Assembly: GCA_032716605.1 (NCBI GenBank)
Contig: CM064580.1
Location: 34,112,728-34,176,727 of the forward strand
Direction of reading: 5' to 3'
From: Paralithodes platypus
Taxonomy: Eukaryota; Arthropoda; Malacostraca; Decapoda; Lithodidae
Length of the DNA stretch: 64,000 bases
Both the position numbers and the translations under genes were made by a program. The notes beneath the pieces are model-generated. The model worked only from the letters and a program-made list of their open reading frames with translations. It made no database searches and was not told the origin of the DNA. Of this stretch, positions 29,215 to 40,680 are shown piece by piece. The first letter of the stretch is position 1, and every line of letters starts with the position of its first letter.

Positions 29215-32107
29215 TGTTTTGTCGGGCTATAATAGTTAAAGCTCGTGATATAGTCTTTACTAAAATCCAGATCTGGACTTATAGACCGTAAATAATTCCA
29301 ACAGGGACTTCCCGAACACGTTCTAACCCTTTCACGCACATATGACGCAGAGGTTGCCAGATTAGCAATAAGAAATAGACTTATCTCACTCTTATAATTA
29401 CCTCTCCAAAATTAGTTTTCTGCCCACAGCTAACTCAAAGACAACTGCAGAGGTTGAAGTAACTAAACTAAAGTTTCTAAATACCCCTGATGGAAACAAA
29501 GCCTTCAAAGTATCCCTAATAGGCTCAAAATCGCGTCATAAGTCGGAGAGGGTTAATATCACAAATAAGTATTCAACTAGGTACTACAGAACTCCGTAAC
29601 AACACACGTATGAGTTATATACACAAGTTTATTCAAAGGCATAGGAATGGTATCTTTACTTATTGGCTTTGGTTTATAGTAGTAATTCAGGGTGTAGCAT
29701 TACCTTAATAATTATGAGAATTATAAGGCAACGAAGCGAATATATATAAGTAGAATAGACCAAACTGAGATCAATTATACTTCAGTGGTGGTAATAAACA
29801 ATGCAGGAAATATGCAATTAAATAAACACGTGACCTATAGTATCAACCTTTAATAATAATAATGATGCGGGTCGAGTGTCTTACGTGAATGAAACAACAA
29901 TAAAGATAATTGTACAATCTCGATACAAGGGAAGATGAATGTCAAGTTAATGCGACCTTAAATCAGCTAGCGTGTCAAGTCGTGCATTCTACTGAGGGGT
30001 TGGAAAATACAAATCTAGTTTGTGTAAATATGAACTTAATCTCAGAGATATTATGATAAAACTGGGGACAATGTAATGTTTAATTCTTTTCACAATTTAC
30101 TATGTACGTAGCTCAAATTATGTAATTTCTGTCTTGAACTTTATATTCATTTCAATCGAACGTATGCAATAATGACGAACTCGGTCAAGGGATTCAGATG
30201 TAATGATAGGAATACAATTATGAATCAACTATGGAGAAATATCTATTAATTGTATATAAAGACAGTCTAATTAACCAAATGAGATTGGTTAACAGATTTC
30301 CTAGAAACGCTTATAATGATAATAGCGCAAATGATAATTGATACAATATTAATTATGCGAAAAGTGACGCACGAGACGAAGTTGCAGGGCGGAAACACTC
30401 AGAAGGGTATTAACAAGATGTCTGAACGAGTTAACAGTCTTAATAAGAATTCACCTTAATAAACGGTGTATTCGACATGATGGAAAAATTAGAAAATAGA
30501 CGCTATGCAAGGCTAGAATTCCTAGATAGTAAGAATCAGAATTATCTACATCAGTAATCAAATGAACGGTAATACTAGTTCATCAAATGATTACAAAAAC
30601 AATTAAGTAATTGAACGTAAATATGTGGGCTTGGGAAGTATATATATTAAGTAAATGATAAAGCTTCACAACGGATACTGAGATAAATTAATTATGAAAT
30701 TGAGCGTAGGTTTTAGATAATAAGTTAAGAGTTAAGAAGGGGAATCAAAACACGAAATACACTTCGACATCAACTTGTAACCTACATAACAGAATACATA
30801 TACTAGGAAAATCTGTGAGTGCGTGGCGAGATGAATTAATTAACACGAGTATATAACGTATGCGTAGGACGTTCTATAGGATATTTAAATATAGGATCTT
30901 GAACACAGATCTAGATAAGAGTTAATATCAGTTTCAGAAGGATTAACACATACGCAATTAAGGATCTTGGGCACAGAACTAAATACAATCTCACGCTTAC
31001 ACAATTCACATATTTTAACCTATACATTGACAACAATAATCACAACGTAAGATATACAGAGACACTTAGGGTAATGTTGAAGGGTAGAGAGATAGCAAGG
31101 CTGGCCGACATAGATCGTAGGTTCGTGGAGCAGCACTTCAGGGGGGTAGGGCGTCACTCGAGCAGGACTTCAGGTTCCAGACTTCAGAGGGCACCACAGG
31201 TCTAGCACTCTCTCTGGCAGGGGGCAGGTTTGGGGAAAGCTTCTGCTGTGGTTAGCTGTCCTGTCCTTTTTCAAGGCTGAGTACAGTACCGCAGTGGATT
31301 TTTGCATACTTTTCCACCAAATCTTTGAGGTAATATCTGACTTAATTCTTGACTCTCTTTTATACAGTCTCGTGGCAATAGGGGTATTGTGAATTCGTTG
31401 TGATTGAGTTGTGAGGTTTAATACTTATCGTAGACATAGCTGGTTAATAATTATAAGTTTACTTATATCATTATTAGGTAACACATTTACATCATACATG
31501 GTATTTATTTAACCTATTCTTGGAGAAATCTTACTTATAAGGATTACATCATTCTCCAGACTCTTAGATAGACTTGGATATTGCTCGCCTATTTGTGCTT
31601 CTTCCCTGGAGGTTATTACATCTACAGGACCGTCATAACTGGTACTCTTGCTCAGGTCCATTTGTACCTGTAAGCTTCTGGTCGCTGGTGTTTAACTTGC
31701 ATAAACATGCCTTCATCATATTGCAGATCCGGAACTGGAGGGGATGCTGTCCTGTGATTGGCTGGTCTGGTTTGAAACCAGGACTGTGGTTGGCTGGGAC
31801 AATTTATCATGCTCATAACTGCTGCTTGGTCCCATAGAACATGAGAAGCTCTGGGCGGCAAGGGTGGCTCCTGCATTTTCTTGTCTCTCCTCTGCTTCCG
31901 TGTTGTTGGTTTATCTTGTGGATCCAGTTGCAGACTGGCAATTCTGCAGCTGGCTTTTGCATTTGGCTGTAGCAACCCCGTCATTTCACCACTATCGGCG
32001 AGGAAAAAGTTGCGACCTCGCGATTGAAGAATGTAGGATCGGGTGGTGGTTGTGTTCATGACGGGTGTCAGGTTTTATAAAGTGAGCAGCCATAATGTGG
32101 TAGGGAC
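29215..32107 (-). repeat. 3' LTR of element B, at least 2893 bp
   Basis: The plus-strand start TGTTTTGTCGGGCTATAATA matches the start of the partner TGTATTATCGGGGTATAACA. Similarity ends at about 32107 (...GTGGTAGGGAC). It carries a family 3 MITE (29324-29556) that the partner lacks. A sense TTTATAAAA box lies only about 25 bp from that end, and no polypurine tract follows it. The true LTR therefore probably extends beyond 32107, and the partner was cut short there. A minus frame 32059-31652 is partly shared with the other LTR, but indels change the middle. Confidence 0.85.
29324..29556. mobile_element. TTAA MITE, family 3, in LTR of element B
   Basis: The insert runs from TAACCCTTTCACGCAC to CGGAGAGGGTTAA. 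The other LTR (at about 38051) has an uninterrupted GTTCTTAATATCAC, so the empty site is visible and the TTAA target is proven; one T was lost on the left. A related element occurs at 53691-53984 with the same GACGGAGAGGGTTAA-like end. Confidence 0.93.
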
Positions 32108-32109
32108 GT

Positions 32110-33132
32110 CCATCGGTTTGTTGACATCCATGGTCAGGTTTAATTGGAGAGGTACTTCGGCGTGAGCAGCTAGTTGTATCAGCTGCTTAGGAGTTTTCAC
32201 AGGTTTTAGTTTGATGCCATCAAAAATGTGTACACTGTTTATTTTCATTGCTGGTGGAGCCGCCGAAGGGGTCGCTGTAGGAGGAGGTGTCCTTGGAGGA
32301 GGTCTGGTCACTGCTAGATGGAGAGGAGTAGTGACTCGGACAGGGATGGCTGGTGATGAGTGCTTGGAGGTAGGTGGGGCTGGACCAGGTAGGGGTGACC
32401 TCGCATTAGTTGGTGTGGCTATCAGTGGAGCTGGCAAGGTAGGTTTGGGGTGACCTCGCCGGATGTATGTAGGTTTGAAGGAAGGCGCCCATCGTTGAGG
32501 GGGCACCACACGTCGACCAGATCTTGTGCATGTAGGGTTAGATTGAGTAGGAATTAGTGAAGGTGGAAAAACATGTGATCGTGGGGAAGGTGAAGAAGCA
32601 GAGCTAGAAGATTGTGATGGTTTATTTGTTATGTTAATGTCTGGGACGAATTAATGGAGAAGGTAGTGAGTTATAAGATGATTGAGGAATGGCCCTGGTA
32701 AGTACTGGAAGAGGTCGTGTCACTGGTTTAATTTGGGATTGAGATCCGGAAGGGACTGGAGATTTTAGTTTAGATGCAGAAGATTGGGGACCGGAAAGAT
32801 TAGAAACAAGAGGTATAGGTAAAGAAAGAGGCAAAGAAGAGGGAGGGTTAGGATCGGAAGTGACAGATGGAGTAATGAGATTAGGAATGTTGGCAATTAT
32901 GGGAGTTGTAGGTAGAGTACCTGAGGATTCTGAAACGTTAGGTACACGGACAGATGGTGAGGCCTGAACAGGTAAAGAGAGTGGTTGATGACCAACTTGA
33001 GAAGGAAGGATTGAAGGAGCAGAGACAGTGCGTGTAGGTAGAACAGGGATGGGTGTGTACACAATAGGGGGTGGGTGTATGAGCTAAAGTGTTCAAATCT
33101 GGCAGGGTTATTTGTTTGCGGGTGGGTGTCAC
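32110..33132 (-). pseudogene. Element B Pol C-terminal tail, Pro/Ser/Thr-rich
   Basis: Downstream of integrase on the minus strand there is low-complexity Pro/Ser/Thr-rich coding sequence split by frameshifts (33132-32938, 33062-32634, 32509-32075). Near 32530-32480 it contains TRSGRRVVPPQRW, a motif common at the C-terminus of Gypsy integrases. Function unknown beyond being the tail of Pol. The last frame runs into the repeat at 32107. Confidence 0.6.
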
Positions 33133-34546
33133 AGGTAGAGTGAGGTCAGGTAAGGCAGGTTCTGTGGATCCTTAATTTTGGTTATTAGTTGCAGGCAATG
33201 TGTCATTCTGAATGGGGTCAGCAAGCATAACTATATTCTCATTAATAGGTTGAAATCTACGGACATGCCTGTTACGATATGTGCGCGACTCGCCAAAATA
33301 ATTGATGATAACCTGGTAGTAGTCTGGGACAGACAAAATGTCAAAAGGTCCTTTAACCCTTATTTAGCGGGCTAGGTGGTCTATTTGACCGTAGCGCCAA
33401 GCGGGTTTTTTTTACCCTAAATAGGGTTGTTTACGTGATCATTTTCATGCCTAAATAAGACCCAGAGCGTAAAACAAGTATCTATCCCGGAAAGGGCGTA
33501 AACAGAGCTTTCCAATGACACCCGAACCATTCTTGTACAACCACTGGTTCTCTTGCAACGATCGATCGTGCAACACGAGTGCAAATACCGTATAATTAGG
33601 TCATTTCCTTACATAATTCCCTGTGTAGCGAGTGTGAGAGGGGGGAAGAAGGTGGGATACAGTTCAGTTGGTCCACCGCGGTGGTGGGGAACGGTCATAG
33701 GGTTGCTACGCTCCTCCCACCACTCAGCTCTCTCTCTCCGCAACATTACGTGCTGAAAATGGCGGTCGACATAAGTTGTGCACCGCCACATAGTCCATAT
33801 ATATTTCACTAGACATAAGTTGCGCGCCGCCAGTTAAGGGTTAAACCTGTGTTTGAGCTTGGATGGTACTGGTAAGTGGGCAACCATAACTAGATCACCA
33901 ATACAGTGAGGGCTGGACTTGGGAGTTTCATCAGGTTGCAGATCTGATTCGGATTTGAATTGGCTATAGTTCTGTGGCTTCTCTCGCAGATTGAATTCCC
34001 TTGAGGCCAGTATGGGGAGGAATGCCTTATTTTGAAACCACACTTCATCGATAACTGCGACCATATGTGACTGGTAAATTCTGGGGCATTATTGGAATGG
34101 ATTGCTTCTGGTAGCCCAAAATAAGGGAAGACATGCTGAATAAGTGCTTCAGCTACTACAATGGCTGAATGATCTTTTGATGGACATGCAATGACATACT
34201 TGGAGTAATTGTCCACAAAAGTGATGATACACTTTAATCCGTGACTATTTTCTAATGGGCCCATCACGTCTACTGCAAGCAATTGCCAAGATTGGGAGGC
34301 AATTAATTTTCCGGATGGCCCAGCTATGCGGGTTCTGTCCTTTCCCAACGCACATGCTTTGCATGACTCAGTGATACGTTTTGCGGTGACGTAAGGTGAT
34401 GGGGTCCAGTAAACTTGTTGGAAGGTGGAGATGAGCTTTCTTTGTGCAAGATGGATCCCATTATCCATATGAATGGACTGCATCGTGGTTAAGGCAGCTT
34501 GTGGGGTTATTACAATTTTACCTTCCATGGTAAAAAAGATTATCAC
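33133..34546 (-). pseudogene. Element B integrase, split by a MITE
   Basis: The frame starts near 34546. It shows a zinc-binding region (IHMDNGIHLAQRK...CKACALG), then the core: LLAVDVMGPL (first Asp), AIHSNNAPEF where HSDNGPEF is usual (second catalytic Asp replaced by Asn, about 34095), and PQGNSICERSHRT (Glu). The C-terminal FKGPFDILSV module is interrupted by a TTAA MITE at 33353-33844 and resumes on the other side. The Asn replacement and the insertion would both abolish strand transfer. Confidence 0.85.
33353..33844 (-). mobile_element. TTAA MITE, family 1, copy C (inside element B integrase)
   Basis: TTAA lies at 33353-33356 and 33841-33844. The ends are CCCTTATTTAGCGGG and, inward on the other strand, CCCTTAACTGGCGG. 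The integrase C-terminal frame is continuous if the insert is ignored. Confidence 0.93.
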
Positions 34547-34790
34547 CTCGCCTGGTTAGTTGGTTGAAAATTTTCCTTGGCATCCAGTCTGGCTTGTTTT
34601 GCTGTTGATATGCTTGTAGAAGGTCCTGTTGACTGTTGCTTGATGAGTCCTGATGATGAATAGCGAGAATGGTGTGTGTTGGTTCGTCGTGGTGAGGTGC
34701 AGATTCGGAGGATGATAAAGGTAGACGAGAAAGTGCATCAGCATTAGTATGTAACTTTCCTGGTCGGTATGCAATCTCTATGTCAAATTC

Positions 34791-36488
34791 TTAGAGAGAT
34801 TCCCTCCACCTGACTGTCATAGCATTTTTGGTATCTGATTTTCGCAGCCATTGAAGGGCGTGGTGGTCTGTGATGACGGTGACCTTGACTCCGGCCAGAT
34901 ACGCTTTGAAATACTGTAAAGCCCAAATAATGCCGAGACATTCCCGTTTGGTTACAGGGTAATTAATTTCAGCCGAGTTGAGGGTGCGGCTGGCACATGC
35001 AATGATATGTTCCTTGCCGTCTCTGGTCTGTCCTAATACGGCCCCAATGCCAAATTGTGACACATCAGTGTACAACCGGAATGGCTGGGTGTAGTCGGGA
35101 AAGGAGACCACCGGAGATGCAACTAATTTGGTCTTGAGATCATTGAAGGCTTGAAGTCTTAAATCTGTCCATAAGAAGGGCTCTTCTTTCCTTGTGAGGT
35201 CATGTAGAGGTTTGGCAATGGTAGCAAAGTTCTTCACAAACCTTCTGTAGTATGAAGCTAAACCAAGGAAAGCATGTACACCTTTTACATTAATGGGAGG
35301 GGTGATTTTGCTGGTAGCTTCAAGCTTACTTGGGTCAGGTGCAATTCCTTCTTCCGAGACAATGTGTCCAAGAAAGTTGACCTTGGTTTTTGCTAGAGTG
35401 CATTTGGCAGGTTTTAGTTTCAGGTTAGCATCTCGGATTCATTGAAATACTTGTTGGAGTCGTTGCAGATGTTCTGCCCATGTTTTACAGAACACAATGA
35501 TGTCATCAAGGTAAGCTAGGCAAGTTTCCCAGGTTAGTCCTTGTAGCACCGATTCCATCAGTCTTGAAAATGTAGCTGGACCATTACATAACCCAAAAGG
35601 TAACACAGTGAACTCATACAGGCGTCCTTGGCTGGTGGAAAATGCTGTTTTTTGTTGATGTTCTGGCAAGACAGGTACTTGCCAGTAGCCAGCTTGCAGA
35701 TCTAGAGTAGTGAACCATTTTGCACCAAGTACTGAGTCGAGAGAGTCATCAATCCTGGGAAAGGGTGTAGCGTCTTTAATGGTGACGTCATTAAGTTGCC
35801 GGTAATCAATGCAAAACCGGGTTGATCCGTCCTTTTAACGGACCAGTACCACCGGAGAAGACCAAGGGCTGGTGGAAGATTTTACAACCCCTGTGGCGAG
35901 CATATCTTGGACTTGCTTCTCCTCTTCCTGTCGTTGAATCGGGTTTTTCCTCCTAATTGGTTGCTTGATGGGGTGTCCCACGGTGTGAATGGGATGATGA
36001 AACGTGTCCGTTTTCCCCATATCTCGGCTAGAAGTAGCGAAAATATCTTTATAGGAAATTAGGAGGTTTCTGAGGTCAGTTTGTTGGTTAGAAGTGAGAG
36101 TGGAGGGGATGCCAGGAAGGGCTTTTTTATAGGGAGGTGAAGATTCAGAGGGAACAGAGAATTCGTCTGAATACATTTCTAGGTCGCGAATGGCAAGGCC
36201 CTTTGGCAGAGTAATAGGTTTGTCTGATATATTAGCAATTTTGATGCAATTCATCTGGTGTGGTAGCAAGCAAGGACCGGTTTGGCATACCCCATTGAAA
36301 GGGCTTTGGAGGTGTGGGGTCACAAGGACATTTCCTTGAAAGATAGGTACTAATGGTACCCATTTTTCGTGATGAGGGGGAACTGTAATGGAGGAGGAAA
36401 CTATAGCTTGAGAAATTACATGTGGTTGAAGAGGGGCACTATCTTGAGTACTTTGGGGTGCACCAGTGATAGGTAGGGATATATGCAA
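34791..36488 (-). pseudogene. Element B reverse transcriptase and RNase H, three nonsense codons
   Basis: 36488-35835 encodes the pre-RT segment and the start of RT (SSPVVLVR). A TAA at about 35833 follows, then an open stretch with FCIDYRQLND, FTTLDLQAGYWQV, LPFGLCNGPATF and YLDDIIVF (catalytic Asp pair, about 35515). A TGA at about 35438 is followed by the thumb (FLGLASYYRRFV) and RNase H (LYTDVSQFGIGAVL, VTKRECLGIIWAL, VITDHHAL). A TAA at about 34791 ends this frame before NADALSRL. The TGA and the last TAA fit C-to-T changes of Arg and Gln codons. Confidence 0.88.
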
Positions 36489-36503
36489 AGTTGTGGATTT
36501 TAG

Positions 36504-36938
36504 CTACTTCAAGTTGTCATTAGAGGGTTTTTTTTCAGGTTTGGAAGGTGGATCATAAGATAAGGTTCGGTGCCTACAATTTATTGAGGCACCTAAAGAT
36601 GTTAACAAATCGAGACCTAAATATCCATCATATTTAGACTCGCTGGGATTGTATATCACGAAAGAGTGATGAACTCTGTGATTGGGATGAGGGGTGTTAA
36701 CATATAATGGGAGTGTCTGACCAAGATTAGGAATAACTTGATCATTGGCACTAATTAATATTATGAAGGAAGACTGCATTTGTCCAAAAACATGCTTATG
36801 TTTCTGGAAAAATGGAAGGAATAAGCAAGAACGGGAAGCCCCCGCATCAATGAGGAGTCGAACTTTCACCCCATTCAGCGTGATTTTGTGGTACACCGGA
36901 AGTCCGTCATCCGATGTCCCATTTTGAGCCCCCGCCAT
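36504..36938 (-). CDS. Element B aspartic protease ORF
   Basis: The ATG is at 36938, 30 bp after the gag stop. NGVKVRLLIDAGASRSCLF contains the aspartic protease active site (DAGAS, a variant of DTGAS). A later LGLDLLTSLGA block corresponds to the second conserved protease motif. It matures Gag and Pol. The frame ends at 36504, just before the RT frame, so Pol would need a frameshift or is broken here. Confidence 0.8.
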   Translation of the reverse strand: MAGAQNGTSDDGLPVYHKITLNGVKVRLLIDAGASRSCLFLPFFQKHKHVFGQMQSSFIILISANDQVIPNLGQTLPLYVNTPHPNHRVHHSFVIYNPSESKYDGYLGLDLLTSLGASINCRHRTLSYDPPSKPEKKPSNDNLK

Positions 36939-36967
36939 GGTTACGACTATTTGTTTGGGGGGGCAGC

Positions 36968-37846
36968 CTAAAAATCCTGTGGATCTGGCTGGATAATTTC
37001 AGGCTGATATCTCTCTAGTTCTCCTTCTGCTTCTCCTTCTTCAATTCCGGCCGTCCCGTCGTCAATAATAGTAGCGATCTGCCTCGTCTTGATCCAGGGG
37101 ATCTGTGCCCACCAACTTGGAGTCCTTGTCCTCTTCCTCGTGAGTTCGTTGAAAGACCTCTTGAGAGACCAGAGCATACAGGGCCCGGAGCAGGGTTTCC
37201 AGTCTGCTGGACGAATTCGGGCCCAGTCCTCGGCTTTGTCTGCTGCCCGAGGATCTACTGGACTACTGCTGGGTGTTGTGTTAGTAGAGGGGTGGGTGGT
37301 GGCTCTACTTATCACAGCAATTTTGTTGGCTTGTTCCCTGGACTTTCTCAATGCCATGATTCTTCTGATCACAGGCAGATCCGCATCGTAGTTTGTTGGC
37401 TCAAATATTGAGAAGTGATCGGCCCCGGGGTCAGGCAGCATTCTTACCAAGGTTTTGAAGATTATTTTCTTCCTCTGTGCGCTAGTTTCTTCAGGAAATG
37501 CCGTCAATGCGATTTGTTGCAATTTCTCAACAGTATCATCCAAGTCTCCTGTAAACTTAACGTCATGGATCTTCTTGTCATCTATGGTTTGTCCCAAAAC
37601 TGGATTGATTGCGGTTCTTACATATACCTCAAACTGCGCCCAGGTTAACCCAGGCATATTGCCGTGCACATACCCCGACACTTTAGTTGCATATTTCCCT
37701 AATTTCACCACAATTGTATGGATCTTGGAAGTATCCTCGTTTCCGAACATAATGTCCAGGACCGGTTTGACTATTTCCAGGTAGGTATAAATATCATAAT
37801 CCTCAGGCTTGAATGCCGGGATATCAAGAGACCTAGTAGCTGCCAT
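36968..37846 (-). CDS. Element B Gag-like ORF
   Basis: The first good ATG is at 37846 (MAATRSLDIPAF), giving about 292 residues. The body (MFGNEDTSKIHTIVVKLGKY, FTGDLDDTVEKLQQIALTAF) has the helical, capsid-like composition of Gypsy Gag proteins. The C-terminus is acidic. No CCHC knuckle is visible; only WKPCSGPC resembles part of one. The position just inside the 5' LTR and upstream of protease supports Gag. Confidence 0.7.
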   Translation of the reverse strand: MAATRSLDIPAFKPEDYDIYTYLEIVKPVLDIMFGNEDTSKIHTIVVKLGKYATKVSGYVHGNMPGLTWAQFEVYVRTAINPVLGQTIDDKKIHDVKFTGDLDDTVEKLQQIALTAFPEETSAQRKKIIFKTLVRMLPDPGADHFSIFEPTNYDADLPVIRRIMALRKSREQANKIAVISRATTHPSTNTTPSSSPVDPRAADKAEDWARIRPADWKPCSGPCMLWSLKRSFNELTRKRTRTPSWWAQIPWIKTRQIATIIDDGTAGIEEGEAEGELERYQPEIIQPDPQDF

Positions 37847-37942
37847 GATGAATAATGTAAATACACTAATTGAATACAGAAAAAAAAAATGAGATAAGAA
37901 CACTCGTGTTGGTAGCCGTATTGAGACACCGCTGCCGCCAGT

Positions 37943-40680
37943 GTATTATCGGGGTATAACAGTTAAAGCTTGTGATATAGTCTTTACTAAAATCCAGATA
38001 TGGACTTATAGACCGTAAATAATCCCAACAGGGACTTCCCGAACACGTTCTTAATATCACAAATAAGTATTCAACTAGGTACTACAGAACTCAGTAACAA
38101 CACACATGTGAATTATATACACAAGTTTATTCAAAGGCATAGGAATGGTATCTTTACTTATTGGCTTTGGTTTATAGGAGTAATTCAGGGTGTAGCATTA
38201 CCTTAATAATTATGAGAATTATAAGGCAACGAAGCGAATATATATAAGTAGAATAGACCAAACTGAGATCAATTATACTTCAGTGGTGGTAATAAACAAA
38301 GCAGGAAATATGCAATTAAATAAACACGTGACCTATAGTATCAACCCTTAATAATAATAATGATGCGGGTCGAGTGTGTTACGTGAATGAAACAACAATA
38401 AATATAATTGTACAATCTTGATACAAGGGAAGATGAATGAATTGAGAGGTAAAATAAATATACAGGCAGTGGGAGCGAGATGTACGAATGGGGCGCGCGC
38501 GCTTGAGCTAAGCAAACGCTCTCAAGTTAATGCGACCTTTAATCAGCTAGCGTGTCAGATCATACGTTCTACTGTGGGGTTGGAAAATACAAATCTAGTT
38601 TGTGTAAATATGAACTTAATCTCAGAGATATTATGATAAAACTGGGGACAATGTAATGTTTAATTCTTTTCACAATTTACTATGTACGTAGCTCAAATTA
38701 TGTAATTTCTGTCTTGAACTTTATATTCATTTCAATCGAACGTATGCAATAATTACGAACTCGGTCGAGGAATTCAGATGTAATGATAGGAATACAATTA
38801 TGAATCAACTATGGAGAAATATCTATTAATTGTATATAAAGACAAAGTCTAATTAACCAAATGAGATTGGTTAACAGATGTCCTAGAAACGCTTATAATG
38901 ATAATAGCGCAAATGATAATTGATACAATATTAATTATGCGAAAAGTGACGCACAAGATGAAGTTGTACTGCGGAAATACTCAGAAGGGTATTAGCAAGA
39001 TGTCTGAACGAGTTAACAGAGTCTTAATAAGAATTCACCTTAATAAACGGTGTATTCGAGATGATGGAAAAATTAGATAATAGACGCTATGCAATGCTAG
39101 AATTCCCAGACAGTACGAATCAGAATTATCTAAATCAGTAATCAAATGAACGGTAATACTAGTACATCAAATAATTACAAAAACAATTAAGTAATTGAAC
39201 GTAAATATGTGGGCTTGGGAAGTATATATATTAAGTAAATGATAAAGCTTCACAACGGATACTGAGATAAATTAATTATGAAATTGAGCGTAGGTTTTAG
39301 ATAATAAGTTAAGAGTAAAGAAGGGGAATCAAAACACGAAATACACTTCGACATCAACTTGTAACCTACATAACAGAATACATATACTAGGAAAATCTGT
39401 GAGTGCGTGGCGAGATGAATTAATTAACACGAGTATATAACGTATGCGTAGGACGTTCTATAGGATATTTAAACAAGATGAATATAGGATCTTGAACACA
39501 GATCTAGATAAGAGTTAATATCAGTTTCAGAAGGATTAACACATACGCAATTAAGGATCTTGGGCACAGATCTAAATACAATCTCACGCTTACACAATTC
39601 ACATATTTTAACGTATACCTTGACAACAATAATCACAACGTAAGATATACAGAGACACTTAGGGTAATGTTGAAGGGTAGAGAGATAGCAAGGCTGGCCG
39701 ACGTAGATCGTAGGTTCATGGAGCAGCACTTCAGGGGGGTAGGGCGTCACTCGAGCAGGACTTCAGAGGGCACCACAGGTCTAGCACTCTCTCTGGCAGG
39801 GGGCAAGTTTGGGGTAAGCTTCTGCTGTGGTTAGCTGTCCTGTCCTTTTTCAAGGCTGAGTACAGTACCGCAGTGGATTTTTGCATACTTTTCCACTAAA
39901 TCTTTGAGGTAATATCTGACTTAATTCTTGACTCTCTTTTATACAGTCTCGTGGCAATAGGGGTATTGTGAATTCGTTGTGATTGAGTTGTGAGGTTTAA
40001 TACTTATCGTAGACATAGCTGGTTAATAATTATAAGTTTACTTATATCATTATTAGGTAACACATTTACATCATCTACATTTATTTAACCTATTCTTGGA
40101 GAAATCTTACTTATAAGGATTACATCATTCTCCAGACTCTTAGATAGACTTGGATATTGCTCGCCTATTTGTGCTTCTTCCCTGGAGGTTATTACATCTA
40201 CAGGACCGTCATAACTGGTACTCTTGCTCAGGTCCATTTGTACCTGTAAGCTTCTGGTCGCTGGTGTTTATCTTGCATAAACACGCCTTCATCATATTGC
40301 AGATCCGGAACTGGAAGGATGCTGTCCTGTGATTGGCTGGTCTGGTTTGAAACCAGGACTGTGGTTGGCTGGGACAATTTATCATGCTCATAACTGCTTG
40401 TGTGTCCCATAGAACATGAGAAGCTCTGGGCGGCAAGGGTGGCTCCTGCATTTTCTTGTCTCTCCTCTGCTTCCTGGTGTTGGTTTATCTTGTGGATCCA
40501 GTTGCAGACTGGCAATTCTGCAGCTGGCTTTGCATTTGGCTGTAGCAACCCCGTCATTTCACCACTATCGGCGACGAAAAAGTTGCGACCTCGCGATTGA
40601 AGAATGTAGGATCGGGTGGTGTTGTTGTTCATGACGGGTGTCAGGTTTTATAAAGTGAGCAGCCATAATGTGGTAGGGAC
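37943..40680 (-). repeat. 5' LTR of element B, 2738 bp remaining
   Basis: Direct repeat of 29215-32107. It lacks the family 3 MITE but has an ~83 bp segment (about 38440-38522, including a GCGCGCGCGC run) missing from the partner. Its outer end is in direct contact with the TGTGACGC start of element C. Confidence 0.87.

Larger units (their letters stand above)
29215..40680 (-). mobile_element. Ty3/Gypsy LTR retrotransposon B, canonical domain order
   Basis: Long direct repeats (29215-32107 and 37943-40680) flank minus-strand gag, protease, RT, RNase H and integrase, the usual Ty3/Gypsy order. The LTR end next to gag reads, in sense, ...CGATAATACA and is followed by CTGGCGGCAGCGG as a likely primer-binding site. 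The outer end at 40680 abuts element C directly. The frame has several nonsense codons, a MITE in integrase and an Asn at one catalytic position, so it is inactive. Confidence 0.88.

Noticed and set aside
31652..32059. 135-residue frame shared by both B LTRs
   Set aside because: The two copies differ by frame-shifting indels in the middle, so there is no sign of coding constraint.
33553..33756. Short frames inside the TTAA MITEs (also 7375-7557, 14063-14290, 54219-54434)
   Set aside because: The MITE copies do not keep the same frame open; no protein is implied.
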